64,000 nucleotides of DNA from Campylorhamphus procurvoides (GCA_013396655.1 WBMV01002867.1:23439-87438); one strand, 5' to 3'; positions 24,043-35,854 are shown, counted from the first letter of the stretch. Numbers and translations are program-made. The notes: generated by a model not told the origin, from the sequence alone.

Positions 24043-25299
24043 ACTTCCAGCTCGAATCCCCTTTTGTCCCGCTGGGTTTCTGTAGGGACTGAGCATTCCC
24101 TTCAATAAAGGGCCCCGAATGAACGTCCCCTTCTCAGGGATATCACACAACCGAGCCTGCAAAAGCCTTTTATTGGGACATTCACCTCTGACGGGATAAT
24201 TTTACCTATCACATCACCTAATCTCTTCCCCTGATGCTGAGCCAGGAAATGAAAAGGGAGCAGAGGGGAGATTTGTGCCTGGAGCGCCGGGCTGTGCTGC
24301 GATGACAGCCCTGATTACCTGCCCGCAGCCCCTGAAAGGACAGGGACATCGAGCACAGCCTGAAATTACAATGCCCACCCAGACAATGAGTGGGGCACCA
24401 AACACAGCAGCACCAGACACTTTCAGATCAAGTTTTCAGCCCGTCCATAAATGTTTGAGCAGGTTTGGAGCTCGGCAGTTTTCATCTTTGCCCAGATTTA
24501 TCCCTTCTTCTTGTAACGTTTGATACAAACACAGGTGGCCTAAAAAAAACCCCGAGGTTGAGAGGATTTGGGAGAAGAGGCTCGAGATTAGCACACAAGC
24601 CAAGTGAAATGTTAGCTGGGCTCTGCTGGCCCGGCTCTGACTCCTTCCACGGATCCCTTTTCATTGGGAAACTTAATCAGAACGAGCAAAAGGCCGGGTG
24701 GAAGGTAATTAAGGGATACCTGCTTGCAAGAGGAAACTGTTCCTGCCCCAGAGGAAGGAGCTGAGGTTTCTGCTGAGCCTTCAGGGGCAGATCATCAGTG
24801 CCAGGAAACCTGACTGATGGTTGTGCTGCCACAGCATCATCCCCTGGGACTAGGAAGGGCTGCATTGTCCCTTCTGCCCAAAGGCAGGATCAGCTTCTCT
24901 GCTGCTCTTCGAGCAGACTTTGCCTGGAGATCTGGGACACTGCTTTGCTGTCCTCCCCTTCACAGCTTCCAGCAGAATTCAGTCTGAACCTCTTGACTGA
25001 AATCCAAGCCCTCCCTTCCCCACAGTGCGTGTGGAGAACTGATCCTGCCCTCTGTCTTTGTGCAGCAGTGATTTGGTTTGAAGATTGCTCTCATCTGCTT
25101 GCCAGGTCTCTTTTCCTGAGGCCAAACTTCATCCCCCCCGTCAGGCTGTTGATTCCTGCTCACCTTGTGCTCCAGTGCAATAATCTTCAGGCTGTGTGCT
25201 GAAGACCCCCTGCCTGTCTGGTTGTTTCTCATCCTTCCTAGTTCCCATGGATTGTTCCTGCAGCACCTCACACCTGGTTCTCAATAATCTCATTTTGGG
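24043..25299. other. Unique non-coding stretch
   Basis: No gene or recognised repeat is seen. Confidence 0.45.
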
Positions 25300-25470
25300 G
25301 GTCCCTCAGCCTCGTTGGGAGCACTTGGACTTCCAGCCTGTCCCCAAAGGAGTCAGTTCCTCCAGCACAAGGGCCACCTCCTAATTTAGTAATGATACAC
25401 TTGGTTAGGGTATCCTGATCATTAATTAGAAGATTGAATAGGATCAGACCCTGGGTGGTTTCATTAAACC
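25300..25470 (-). repeat. Decayed CR1 ORF2 reverse-transcriptase fragment
   Basis: Minus-strand translation gives '..TQGLILFNLLINDQD..' followed by '..ITKLGGG..'. This matches the CR1 reverse-transcriptase region, where a PQGS-V-LGP-LFN-F-ND segment is followed by FADDTKLGG. The catalytic FADD motif itself is lost. On the plus strand, 'aatttagtaatgatacac' and 'gatcattaattagaagattg' are the familiar complement of this region. It is the only internal CR1 piece I identify here; all others are 3' ends. Confidence 0.7.
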
Positions 25471-25589
25471 CTTGGAATCCAGTTTCCTCAAGGCCATGGA
25501 ATCCAGCCTTCTCAATCCCATGGAATCCAGTTCCCTCAAGCCCATGGAATCCAGCCTTCTCAAGCCCATGGAATCCACCTTCCTCAGCC
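25471..25589. repeat. 24-bp minisatellite, 5 copies
   Basis: Five tandem units, 24 bases each except a 23-base last one. Each begins 'catggaatccag' (first unit 'cttggaatccag') and ends with 'ctcaag' plus a few bases. Because 24 is a multiple of three, the minus strand stays open and encodes an 8-residue repeat (GFHGLEKA-like). I see no sign this is a real protein. The array abuts the CR1 reverse-transcriptase fragment. Confidence 0.92.
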
Positions 25590-28540
25590 AGGTGAGCAGC
25601 CTCTCCCCCCGTGTTCCTCCTTTCACACCCCCCTGACACAGGCAGTGGTTTGGAAAGGCCAGTTACCAAAGCCTTGTCCCTCCACCAGCAAAGCAAGCCC
25701 GATGTAAATAATCTGCTTCAGCCCTTGCACTGCTGCCACTGCACCTGAACAATCCAGCTTTTGACAGATAAGGCATTTCCCTCCCAGAATGTCAGTGTTT
25801 TGCTGGGATATGGTGGCTGATGCTAAAATGTCACCATTGTTCTGCCCAAACAACTCCTGTGCTTGTATAACACATTAGCTCTGTCCACTGGGCTGCTTGT
25901 GCAAACACCCTGTGTTCCCACCAGCCCATCCCAAAGGGCTGGCTCCTCTTCTGCCTTCCTTCACCCTGAATAACGTGGCAGTTTTGGTGTGAAATGCACA
26001 TTATGGGCATGGAATTTATTTGACTTCTCAGTTAAGAAAATATCCCGTCGTGGTCTGAGCCACAAGAGCCACGTCAGGTCCATCAAAAACCCCGAGGGGA
26101 CAAAGAGCTCCGGGGCATCATAAAGGCTGGGGGAGCGAAAAGGAGAACCAGGGAGAACAGAGCCCTGATGGAAAGCATCCCTTTGGCCCTGGATGAGCTC
26201 CAGCTCACTCCCTCAGCATTCAAAGGCACCGGTCCAGGTTGACAGGAGTGCCACTCCATCAAAATGTGCCCAGTGGAGGTCAGCCCTCTCCTTCCCTGCC
26301 AATCACTACCTGTTTATAGGGAGCTGAGGGGCAGGAGACAGATACTCTCTTTGTGCTTCCCTCAGGAGGATAATTTCTGGGAATTCCACCTTTCCCCTGC
26401 CCCACAATTTCATTATTCTCTTATTATGGGGAAGCAAGGCCAGGCCAAGGCACGTGGTCCTCTGCCGAGCCACCTCCCAGGGTATTCCATAGCCAGAGCA
26501 GGAAGTTGCAGCTGGGTTGGTAACAAAGACATCTCCCCTTTGATTTCCCCCCTGGGCCATTCCTTGCAGCCTCAGCTTGTTCCTCCAGCCTTGATGTGCC
26601 ATTCCACCTCGGCCTTCCTGGAGAATATTCCGACATGAAAGGCAAGGCAGAGCCAAGTGGGACTTTATTCTCCTGCAGCCAGACAGAGCCATTCAGATCA
26701 TCAGGTCTGACTTCACACGTCATCCAGGACATACCTTTCCACACCAGGCTCACCAGCCCCGTGTGAGCCACAGCAGATCTTTGGGCAAAGCTCCTGGGGT
26801 TAAACCCTTCAAGGGTGGGAGAATCCACAGCACACCTCAGGAATTCCCTGCTCCTTCTGACTGCTGTCTGCAGCTTGCAGTTCCGAGGGCAAAAGGCACA
26901 GAGGAGCGAGGATTCCTCTGCATCAGGAACGTCCAAATCCTTTGGTGGGCACTGAGGACAGGCTCCATCCCTGGGAAGATGAGGAGATCAGGCTCATGGG
27001 TGAGCTGCATCTTGTTTATCACATAAAACTGGCTTTTTGAGCAATTGGAAAGGGATATCTTTGAAAACAAAAACACTCCTGAAGGTCAATATTTAAAGAA
27101 ACTCTCTGGGGGTTTGGAAGGATCCCTGAAGAACGAGGCTCCTTTTGGGAACCAGAACTGATCTCTGTCAGTACCAGGGTGACAAACCACCTTAACTCCA
27201 CTCACAGGTTCCTCTCCCCCTCTCATTGCCACTCCAGGGAATTAGGTAGCCCACAGCTCAGGTGCTGTGTTGGAGGATGCTCAGATCCACACCCCCAAAG
27301 GATTGTGTAACCCTTGAGCAGGTCATCACCAAACACACACTTATCACATCCTTCTGGAACATCTCCAAAGCCTCCTGGGGGAGTGCTGGGTGCCCCAAGG
27401 GTTGCTGGGGCTATCTGCTGGTTCCTGGGGGAGGCTGGAGCGTGTTTGGCAGTGGCCAATTAATTAGCCTGGCCACTTCCCCCTGCTCCTCCAGCTGGGC
27501 TGTGTTCTGCTCCTCACCACAAATAAAGACAGCAGGGAAGGAAAACGCTTCAGCCTGCAGATAACCCAGCCTGCATTCTCAAGAAGATCCCCCCAGATCA
27601 TCCCAAGAGAGGCAGATCCCCCCTCTCTGGGGGGTTCAGAGTTCAGGCTCATTAGTGCAGTCTGAGCCAGAGCTAATCAGGGAGGAAGGGCTGATGTCAG
27701 ACCCTGCTCACCCTGCCCTGCCCCACAGGAGGAGAAGCCCAGGGCTCCCACACCAGCAGCATGGCCATTAATCAGCTCGCTGATGAGCCCCGGTCACCCT
27801 GCCCTGGCACTGCCTCTGCCATGCTCTGACCCTGGCACTGCCTCTGCCATGCCCTGACCCTGGCCAGGCTGCAGGTGTGGGGCTCACAGCCCCCCCAAAT
27901 CCTCTACCCCAAACCTCCACCACACTGTGGTGTGGGAGAGGAAAGGTCACCAGGTTGGCTCGACAGGAAAAGTCATGTTTTAGGTGAAACAGAGTCCTTG
28001 TGGGAGCTGAAGGAGAGGCTGCAAATATGGCATTCATTAAGGTCAGCAGCAAAACCCACACTGGCTTTGGGATGTTTGCTTGGGGAGAGGCGAAAGAGCC
28101 AAGCAGAGTGACTCCAGCTCACCCTGCTGCTGAAGGTGGACCCCAATCCCCCAGCCACGAGAAGGTTTCTGGCTCTGAAAATCATTAGGGAAAGTTGGCA
28201 GAGACGAGAATTTTGGGCCATAACAGTTTAATCCCAAAAGAGCTGCTGAAACCCACGATTCCAGCCCGGTCCAGCTGGGTCCTTGTGTTGTGTTTGTCAC
28301 GGGGGGGGATGTCAGGGATGGGGGCAGAGATGGGGCTCACAGACATCTGCCCTGCACACAGACACAGAGGGCTGGGAGCAGCCAGAATCCTGAACCCATG
28401 GCACAGGGCAAAGATTTGGGAGCCTTGTCCCTGCTGTGCTCATGGTCACCCCTTGGCCCACATGTCCCCAGCACAGGAAGGACATGGATGTGTCAGAGGG
28501 AGTCCAGCCCAGACCATGAAGATTTTCTGAAAGCTGGAAC
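25590..28540. other. Unique non-coding stretch
   Basis: No gene is recognised in this ~3 kb. A 32-bp segment ('ccctggcactgcctctgcc'...) occurs twice in tandem at about 27802-27866. Overlapping frames on both strands at 26264-26936 look spurious. Confidence 0.45.
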
Positions 28541-28945
28541 ATCTTTACTCTGGAGCCAGGCTGGGAGAGCTGGGGGTGTTCACCTGGAGAAGAGAAAGCT
28601 CCAGGGAGACCTGAGAGCCCCTTCCAGTGCCTAAAGGGGCTCCAGGAGAGCTGGAGAGGGGCTGGGGACAAGGGATGGAGGGACAGGACACAGGGAATGG
28701 CTTCTCACTGTCAGAGGGCAGGGTGAGATGGGATATTGGGAAGGAATGCTTCCCTGGGAGGGTGGGCAGGCCCTGGCACAGGGTGCCCAGAGAAGCTGTG
28801 GCTGCCCCTGGATCCCTGGAAGTGTCCAAGGCCAGGTTGGATGGGGCTTGGAGCAACCTGGGCTGGTGGAAGGTGTCCCTGCTCATGGAAGGGGTGGAAC
28901 TGCATGGGCTTTAAGTTCCCTTCCAACCCAAACCAGTTTGTGACT
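28541..28945 (+). repeat. CR1 LINE 3' end, long copy
   Basis: One of the longest CR1 pieces in the window. It starts within the ORF2 C-terminus ('gttcacctggagaagagaaa' encodes an LEKRKL-like motif). It includes 'acaggacacagggaatggc', 'gggatattgggaaggaatg', 'tccctgggagggtgggcagg' and 'ctttaagttcccttccaacc', and ends at 'ccagtttgtgactc'. A TCTA microsatellite (28946-28961) replaces the usual 8-bp tail. Confidence 0.92.
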
Positions 28946-28961
28946 CTCTATCTATCTATCA
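28946..28961. repeat. Short (TCTA)n at CR1 3' end
   Basis: About four TCTA units directly follow the CR1 3' end. They probably arose from the element's tail repeat. Confidence 0.8.
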
Positions 28962-29690
28962 CACCAGGATTGGATTGCCCAGGTGAGCCAGGTCTCTGCA
29001 AACAGCTTTTAAACCCAGGAGAGCCCCCAGTGCCCTGAGTCTGCACTCCCAGTTCACCAGTGGAGCATCACCCCCCTGGCAAAGCCCCTGCCCCTGTCCA
29101 GGAGCAGATGTCCGCCTGCACCCGCACATTCCAGGCTGAATTCAATTTTCTGCTCCTCACCCAGGGCCCTGGAGAGCAGCAGCTGCCTCAGACTGCACCT
29201 CGGAGGCACAGCAAGCAGGCACAGGACCTTATTACGAAGGAATGCATGCCTAAGGAGATAGTGTTACCTTGGGAGGAGCCAGGGGGAGGCCAAGGCTGCC
29301 CAGGGGAAGGGAAAGGGGGCTGGAGAGATGGGAACTGCCTCAGGGTAGCACCCCATGGGAAATACCACATGGACCCCCAGCCTAAGGGCTGAGTCCTGGC
29401 ACCCTCTGCTGTGCCCTCACCCTGTGGGAGCCAGGTTTGCTCCCAAAATGCTGGGAATTGAGGATGAGCCCTGTGTCCTCGCCTGCATGACAAGGTTGGC
29501 TCCTGAGAACAACCCTCTGCACAAGGACAGGAGGAAAATCCATGGATTCTGGAATCCATCACCCCAGAACTGGGGCAGGTTTTAATTTGAGGGCTGCAAA
29601 ATGACTTTGGGCATAGGGGAGCTTTTGGTCCATCCAACATAATCCTGGGCATCCTGCCCTGGCAGAGTGTCCTGTGGCACAGGGGGACCA
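28962..29690. other. Unique non-coding stretch
   Basis: No gene or recognised repeat is seen. Confidence 0.45.
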
Positions 29691-29967
29691 GTCCAACATC
29701 CCTGCTGTGTGTGACATCCCTGTATGTGACATCCCTGCTGTGTGTGATGTCCCTGCTGTGACATCATTACTGTGTGTGACATCCCTGCTGTGATGTCCCT
29801 GCTGTGTGTGACATCCCTGTATGTGACATCCCTACTGTGTGTGATGTCCCTGCTGTGTGTGACATCCCTGCTGTGATGTCCCTACTGTGTGTGATGTCCC
29901 TGCTGCATGTGACATCCCTCCTGTGTGTGACATCCCTGCAGTGTGTGATGTCCCTGCAGTGTATGTG
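29691..29967. repeat. ~18-bp minisatellite (GACATCCCTG type)
   Basis: About sixteen imperfect units of 14-18 bases built on 'gacatccctgctgtgtgt'. The second word alternates between 'gacatc' and 'gatgtc' and the spacing between 14 and 18, so the array is irregular. The minus strand yields His/Thr/Gly-rich repeat frames that are by-products. Confidence 0.9.
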
Positions 29968-31210
29968 GAGCATGGAGGGCACCATGTGGGTGACTGGGCA
30001 CTGCCCATGGGAGCAGCCAGTGGCAGAGCAGGGCTCTGACCCCAAGTCCCCTCCCCACTCTGCTGTTTGTGTAATTTTGGGGCAATCCTGCCCCTCACTC
30101 GCCTCCAGACCTGGCAGGATTCCTGCCTGGCATAAACCAGTGGCAACACCCAGGGCAGGGGAGCTGAGCCAGACCCCAGTGCTTCCCAGTCCTGGTCCAG
30201 CACAGCTGCCATCAGGCACTTGTGGGGTTTCTGTGGGGCTGGCTCACATTACCCAGCTCCCTGCAGGTCCCTGGTGTCCCACACTGTCCCCAGGCTGCGC
30301 CCCCGGCCGTGCCCTGGAGCTGCACACGCTTGGCTGCTCAGGTAGGTTAGAGCAGAACCAAATGCGTGCTGGGCTGAGCTTGCCAGCGCTCCAGCTTTGA
30401 TCCTCCCAGCCAGGGATGTGATGTAACACCTGCAGAACGACACGGGAACGGGGCAAAGGGAGTGCTGTGCCAGCTAAAGGCACCCATGGGGAGGGTGGCA
30501 GCTCCACGGAGCTGTTTTCCAGAGGCACTTTTAGAGTGGGCTTGTTTTTCCGAGCCCTTTTGCCTCAGTTTTTCACTCGTGCTCCTGCACTTGTGTGAGC
30601 ACCGGTATCCCTGGGAGTTATTGCCATTCCCATGGAGAAGGGGCAGAGAGGGGGCAGCCCTGGGGCTGTGGGGCACTGGCAGTGCCACCCACGCTCCTCT
30701 GGCCAAGCCCTGAGGTTTCCTGGCAATGCTATGTGTTACCTCAGAGCAAGGAAAACACATTTGTGGAGCATCTCCTGCAGAACAAGGGCACAAACCAGTG
30801 CCAGCAACCATGGAAACCCCAGCGAAAACAACTGCAGCTCGTTCCTCTGCAGCTCCTGGTAGGGCACAAATTGGATTCCCACAGGAAAAGGGATGTCTGG
30901 TGGTCACTGCACACACTGACAACCCTCTGGCTGTGACTTTGTGCTGTTAATAAAGCCACAGAGAGAGGGAAATAAAGCTCTGTGCTCATCCCTTAACGTC
31001 CACCGAAGTCCTTGGCAGGTGCAGCTGAAAAGCCTCGTACAAAGCTGGACATTTGCCTTTTTGGAGATATTCCTCTGCAAATCCAGATTTGGGCACCTCT
31101 GGGTTAGACAAGGACTAACTCAATGGCATTACACAGGGCTCAGGGAGGAGCAGGACCTGGCCCAGCTTAGCCCAGCATTTCCACTGGAAGAGAGTGGAGG
31201 GGTGGGAAAT
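29968..31210. other. Unique non-coding stretch
   Basis: No gene or recognised repeat is seen. The overlapping frames at 30347-30989 on both strands are unconvincing. Confidence 0.45.
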
Positions 31211-31290
31211 GAACCCAAGAGTTCTGTCAGTGAGGTCAAACCCATCTCCAGAACTCAAGACTTCTGGCAGTGAGGTCAAACCCATCTCCA
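31211..31290. repeat. 40-bp tandem duplication
   Basis: Two adjacent 40-base copies sharing 'cagtgaggtcaaacccatct' differ at three positions near their starts ('gaacccaagagttctgt' versus 'gaactcaagacttctgg'). A simple local duplication. Confidence 0.9.
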
Positions 31291-33065
31291 GACTGAACCC
31301 AACCAGAGCAGTGGGTCTTCATTCCCTGGGGCATCCCTGGCTTGAGCCAGACCCTCCATTCCAAGTATCCCCACGCCCTGACAGTGGATGGGGACCGTCA
31401 CCAGCAGAGTCACTTGAGGTGCCACCACGGGGGACGTGGCCGAGGGCTGAGGGAGCCTGGTTTGTGTGCAGGCTCTGGGAGGAGGGTTTGAGGGAGAGGA
31501 GCTGCTTTCCACGTTAGGGATGCTTCCCCTCCTGATGGTTTGTGACAAGCATAATCCCACACTAATTAGATTTCGGGGCATGTGCTGAAAGCCCCGAGCG
31601 CCCCGATAGCGGCTGGAGATGGTGGAGGCTCCTGCTTGTTCTGCACAATTGTTTCCAAATTAATCCTTGGAAGCCCAAAATCTCTGAACAGATAGAGCAG
31701 CCAGAAATCCAACAATAGCAGCGAGAAAAATCACTTTTTTTGGGTTTTAATTCCCCCACTGCAGGGGGATCCCAGGCAGGTTACAATCCCTGCCATTACA
31801 GCACTGCTCAAAAATGTCCCGAGCTGTCTCCTTTCATCGCATCAGGGATATCAGCTGTGTTGACCTGCTCTTGGAGAGTTTTAATTCTGTTTGCTCTTGG
31901 CTAAACTCCATTCCTAATCCTATTTTCACCCATTTCTATCCAATTTAATACAGCTTCTGTAAGTCAAAATTAATTACTCCGTGTGCTCTCCCAGCCCTGT
32001 GGTCTGAAGGAATAATAGAGAAGTCCCACCTCGTCATTAGGGGCACCTCGTGCTCTCCTCTGGGGATGTTGGGAGAGGGAAAGGGAGTTGGAGGAGAAAA
32101 TCACAGTGTTTTTATCATTTTGGTGATCATTATTTCATCCTCATGGCTCTCTCCTTCCATTTCGCCTCAGGGAATTGGGAGACCCACGGAGGAATGTTGA
32201 TCTCCGGGGCAAGGAAAGGAGTCAGCAGCTCCGGGTCACCTTCTCCCTTTTCCTTCAGCTCCTCAGGAATAGTTCATTTGCCTTTCATTCCCGCTGTTAA
32301 TTACTGCCTGTGTCCAACCTTGCCTCCCCAGGGGAGGAAGGATGGTTGTCTGCTCACACGCCTCTCAGGTTTCTTTAGGCAGCTCTCCTGGTTCGTGACT
32401 TACCCCACCTAAAGTTGGGTTTGTTCTTTCCAGGCATGCTGTGGCTTTGAATTAAATGGGATCTGTAAAGTATCCCAACGACACAAAGCAGAATTCCTAT
32501 TAAAATCTAGAATAATTATTTTGTAAAGCACCTCAGAGCTCTTAAATATCTGTGATGATATTTGTTCCTATTTTCTTATTGCTGTTTTTTACCCATGTGT
32601 ATTCTCACATCCTTCTTTTCCTTCTCTCTCTGGAGGGATCACCCACACACTGCAAAAATTTACCAAGAAGTCAGAATGATGAGGAATATATTACAGAGGA
32701 GAGGTTGCTAACCCTGCCAAGAACTTAATTATCACTGCAACATAGAAATGTCCTGCACCCAGCTATGACAGAAACTCATCTCGAGTAACCACGATGTCTC
32801 AAGTATTGAGGAAAACAAGTTTGCAGGCTGGAAATCATCATTTTCCTGTAACATCCTGCTGGTTCATGTAAGCAAAGTGAAAATGAAAGCTTTTCAAAAA
32901 CTACCTTCACTTGCATCGCTTTGTTCCATTCTATTTTCTGTGCTCTGTTCCTTCAACCTCAGTAAAATGTTCCTCTTTTAATTTTTCAGTAATGAACACA
33001 CGGTAAGTGTTGCTCAGGGTGTAGGGTTAGGATTTGCTGACCACAAAGCTGGAAAACAGAAACAT
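31291..33065. other. Unique stretch with A+T-rich candidate regulatory DNA
   Basis: No gene is recognised. The blocks at 31540-32050 and 32400-33010 are A+T-rich, free of known repeats and full of TAAT/AATT words ('cccacactaattagatttc', 'caaaattaattactcc', 'ttcctattaaaatc'). They are candidates for conserved non-coding sequence or simply an A+T-rich isochore patch. Confidence 0.4.
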
Positions 33066-33272
33066 GAGAAAGAAATTCCTCCCTGGGAGGGTGGGCAGGC
33101 CCTGGCACAGGGTGCCCCCAGGAGCTGTGGCTGCCCCATCATCCATGGAAGTGTCCAAGGCCAGGTTGGATGGAGCTCTGAGCAACCTGGGCTGGTGGAA
33201 GGTGTCCCTGCCATGGCAGGGGTGGTACTGGGTGGGCTTTAAGGTCCCTTCCCACCCAAACCATTCCGTGAG
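33066..33272 (+). repeat. CR1 LINE 3' end
   Basis: A sense copy of the common subfamily: 'gaaattcctccctgggaggg', 'ggtgcccccaggagctgtgg', 'gtgtccaaggccaggttgg' and 'ctttaaggtcccttcccacc', ending at 'aaaccattccgtgagc'. It is truncated 5' and lacks an expanded tail. Confidence 0.92.
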
Positions 33273-34150
33273 CATTGCAAGGCTTTGTCCCTTTCCTCAG
33301 TGTCTCGTTTAACAGAAAAGAAAAACATATTGTTGCTATTACTTTTACCTCTTTCCCTTCACCAGCAGAAGTTCTGTTGCAGAACTGATTTATTTCATGT
33401 AGGATTGGCCAAAAACTTCTGTTCCCTCCCGACGAAGAACGTCAAAATTTTGTGAGTGCTTTGAATCCCCACCAAGGTTTTCAGAAATCATTTGTGAAAA
33501 CAAAAAGCCACACCAAAACCCACACAGGCCAGAGAGACCCTGATTGACCCACCCAGCAGTCAGGAACTTGCTTGGTGGCAAAACATCTCCTGTGGAAGCC
33601 AAGGCCAAAACCCCTCGCTGCATTTCATCTGCTCCCAGGTATGGAAGTGCTAAACTGCAGCGAGCACAAAGGTGCTCTTTCATTCATGGAAACCATCATC
33701 TTCAAGTAATTAACTGGGGATTAGTCAGAAATGATGCCCAAACAAATGAGATACGGAAGGGCAAGGACTTGTGTTCCCCTCCTGAACCCTGCGTTAGGTG
33801 GAGCTGTGCCAGTGCAAACAGCAGCGGGAACAGAGCGTGTTGTCTCCACAATCGTGCACAAGGAGGGGTGGCAATTGGAGCTGGGGGGTTGTTTTGCAAA
33901 CAAAGGGGCTCGGGGAGGGCATTGCTCTGATGCCACCAGCACTGGCACCTTCCCTGCCCCGTGTCCCCAGAGCTGGCCCTTCCCTCTCTCCCCAGCAGGG
34001 TGAGGACAGGGATGGCACAGGACTCACTGCAGCCCCCAGGGATGTAAATCCAAGGCTGTGTCATAGCCCTGCTCCTCATGGGAAGTTTCCTTCTAACAAC
34101 CTTCCCCTTCCACTGGCCTTCCCATGGCTGGGAATGGAGCTGTGCCACCT
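33273..34150. other. Unique non-coding stretch
   Basis: No gene or recognised repeat is seen. Four partly overlapping frames on both strands at 33700-34200 are not supported by any motif. Confidence 0.45.
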
Positions 34151-34331
34151 GTCCAACCTGCTCCAGTGGAAAGTGTCCCTGCCCATGGCAGGGGAGTGGG
34201 AGTAGGTGATCTTTCAGGTCCCTTCTACCCCCAAACCAGGCTGTGATTCTGTAATTCTGTGACTCTGTGACTCTGTGATTCTGTGATTCTGTAATTCTGT
34301 GACTGTGATTCTGGGATCCTGTGATTCTGTT
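34151..34331 (+). repeat. CR1 LINE 3' end with expanded 8-bp tail
   Basis: A short sense copy: 'aaagtgtccctgcccatggc', 'gtgatctttcaggtccctt', 'ctacccccaaaccagg'. It is followed at 34241-34330 by about eleven copies of an 'attctgtg'-type octamer with point changes. CR1 elements end in a short octamer repeat; here it has expanded to ~90 bases. Confidence 0.92.
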
Positions 34332-34508
34332 CCTGGGGAGGCAGGTCTGGGCATCCCTTCCTCTGAAAGGAGCAAAGATCTGTCCAAGGGCTGCTCACAA
34401 AGGTCCTTTGCAGATGGAAACCCTGAGCTCAGCTGGAGCTGCCCCCAGTGCAAAGCTGGCCTTGGGCTCCCTCCTGGAATGGCAAACCCAGCCCAGAGAG
34501 CAGCACTG
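34332..34508. other. Unique spacer between two CR1 copies
   Basis: Nothing is recognised between the sense CR1 copy on the left and the antisense one on the right. Confidence 0.45.
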
Positions 34509-34735
34509 CCCACGGGAAGGGACACCTTCCACCAGCCCAGGCTGCTCCAAGCCCTGTCCAACCTGGCCTTGGGCACTTCCAGGGATCCAGGGGCAGCCAC
34601 AGCTTCTCTGGGCACCCTGTGCCAGGCTCTCACACCCTCCCAGGGAACAATTCCTTCCCAATATCCCATCTAGCCCTGCCCTCTGGCAGTCTGGAGACAT
34701 TCCCCCTTGTCCTGTCACTCCGTGCTCTCCTGGGA
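34509..34735 (-). repeat. CR1 LINE 3' region
   Basis: An antisense copy: 'gggacaccttccaccagccc', 'ccctgtccaacctggccttg', 'caattccttcccaatatccc' and 'cattcccccttgtcctgtca'. The terminal 3' block is missing, so it starts inside the element. Confidence 0.9.
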
Positions 34736-35355
34736 ATAGCCACCAGAGCTGCTGCTGCCAAAAATCCAAGACTGGCACCCCAGGACTGTAAATCCTCTGC
34801 CCTTTGCCATCCCCCTGCCCATGAAGCAGCTGAGATCCCCCTCCTGGAGCTCGGCACTCCGATTGCCCTGGGATTTGCCTGATTTCAAAGCCCATATGGA
34901 GGAGAAGGAGCGAGCGGTATAACCTGAGAGCAGTAACTGAGTGTGTGCTAAGTGACTTTACAACCACGCTGCACTGGGAAGCCAATAAAAGGGCAGGACA
35001 CAATTACCGGCGTTTCATTAAGGAGGTAACATTTAAATGAGGTGCATCATCTGTTTGTATTAAACGGGTTTAATTGAATGTGTTATAGCCCACTTATTAA
35101 ATAAATCAGCTTTATTGAATTCGCGATGCTGGTGGCTCGACAGAGGGGAAGGGAAAGAGGCCGGGTCTGGAATTTTCTTTTTAAATCAACCAAGGCTCTC
35201 TCTGGTGCAGCGACACTCAGGAAAATTAATTCCAGGTAATTAAAGGTGTGAATTTCGAGCAGACCAGTTCAGCCACCCTCAAACTGTGAGCAGACCTCTC
35301 CATTCAGGATGCCGATGCCACTGATGCAGCTCGGCGTGATGCGCTTGGCACGTGA
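34736..35355. promoter_or_regulatory. Unique stretch with candidate conserved element
   Basis: No gene is recognised. The part at 34880-35260 is A+T-rich and repeat-free, with 'gtattaaacgggtttaattg', 'ttattaaataaatcagc', 'ggaaaattaattccagg' and 'gtaattaaaggtgtg'. Dense TTAAT/ATTAA words suggest a developmental enhancer type of sequence, but conservation is untested. Confidence 0.3.
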
Positions 35356-35493
35356 TGGAAGAAACTGAATTTAAAATCTGAATGAACGTCTGCACCAGCC
35401 TTTCTGGGGGTTTAATTTGCCCATTTCTTCCTGAGCATCTCTGGACTGGAGGTTTGCAGGATCCCTGCGCTCCTCTGGGGATCTCCAGCAGCC
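35356..35493. repeat. Segment A, first copy of a local duplication
   Basis: Homologous to 35686-35854. Both start 'tggaagaaa', contain 'gaatttaaaatctgaatgaa' and end 'gggatctccagcagcc'. The pair differs at several bases, by two 3-base insertions, and by an extra ~25-30 bases in the second copy. This is more than expected for a simple contig overlap. Confidence 0.85.
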
Positions 35494-35605
35494 AGAAAAG
35501 CAAAATGCTGGGACTAAAACCCCCTGGCTGGCAGTGCCAGGCTCTCTCTGCTCTGCCCTGTCCTCTCCCACCTTCACTCCACTTGGAAGTGCAGGATCTC
35601 AGCTC

Positions 35606-35684
35606 GTTGCTGCAGGACACCCACTCTGGAGCTACCAAGACATACCAGCTGGAAAGAAATTCTCCTGCAAACTTCAGCCTCTCT
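35606..35684. repeat. Segment B, 79-bp exact direct repeat at contig end
   Basis: These 79 bases, ending at the single N at 35685, are identical to 36154-36232, which begin right after the single N at 36153. An exact match from a contig end to a contig start is the mark of two sequence pieces that overlap and should have been joined. Confidence 0.9.
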
Positions 35685-35685
35685 N
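35685..35685. other. Single-N assembly join
   Basis: A lone N between the end of segment B and the start of the second copy of segment A. It marks a contig join of unknown size. Confidence 0.95.
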
Positions 35686-35854
35686 TGGAAGAAATTGAAT
35701 TTAAAATCTGAATGAACGTCTGCACGAGCCTTTCTTGGGGTTTAATTTGCTCATTTCTTCTTCCTGAGCATCTCTGCCAGGACTGGAGGTTTGCAGGAGC
35801 TGGGCAGGTTGGGTGGGCAGCCTCTGCTCTCTCCTCTGGGGATCTCCAGCAGCC
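35686..35854. repeat. Segment A, second copy (isolated contig piece)
   Basis: A 169-base piece bounded by single Ns on both sides. It is a diverged copy of 35356-35493 with extra sequence ('gagctgggcaggttggg' onward). It is either an alternative haplotype or a real paralogous copy. Confidence 0.85.

Noticed and set aside
25268..25696. Minus-strand frame with eight-residue GFHGLEKA-like repeats
   Set aside because: Produced by a 24-bp minisatellite fused to a decayed CR1 reverse-transcriptase fragment.
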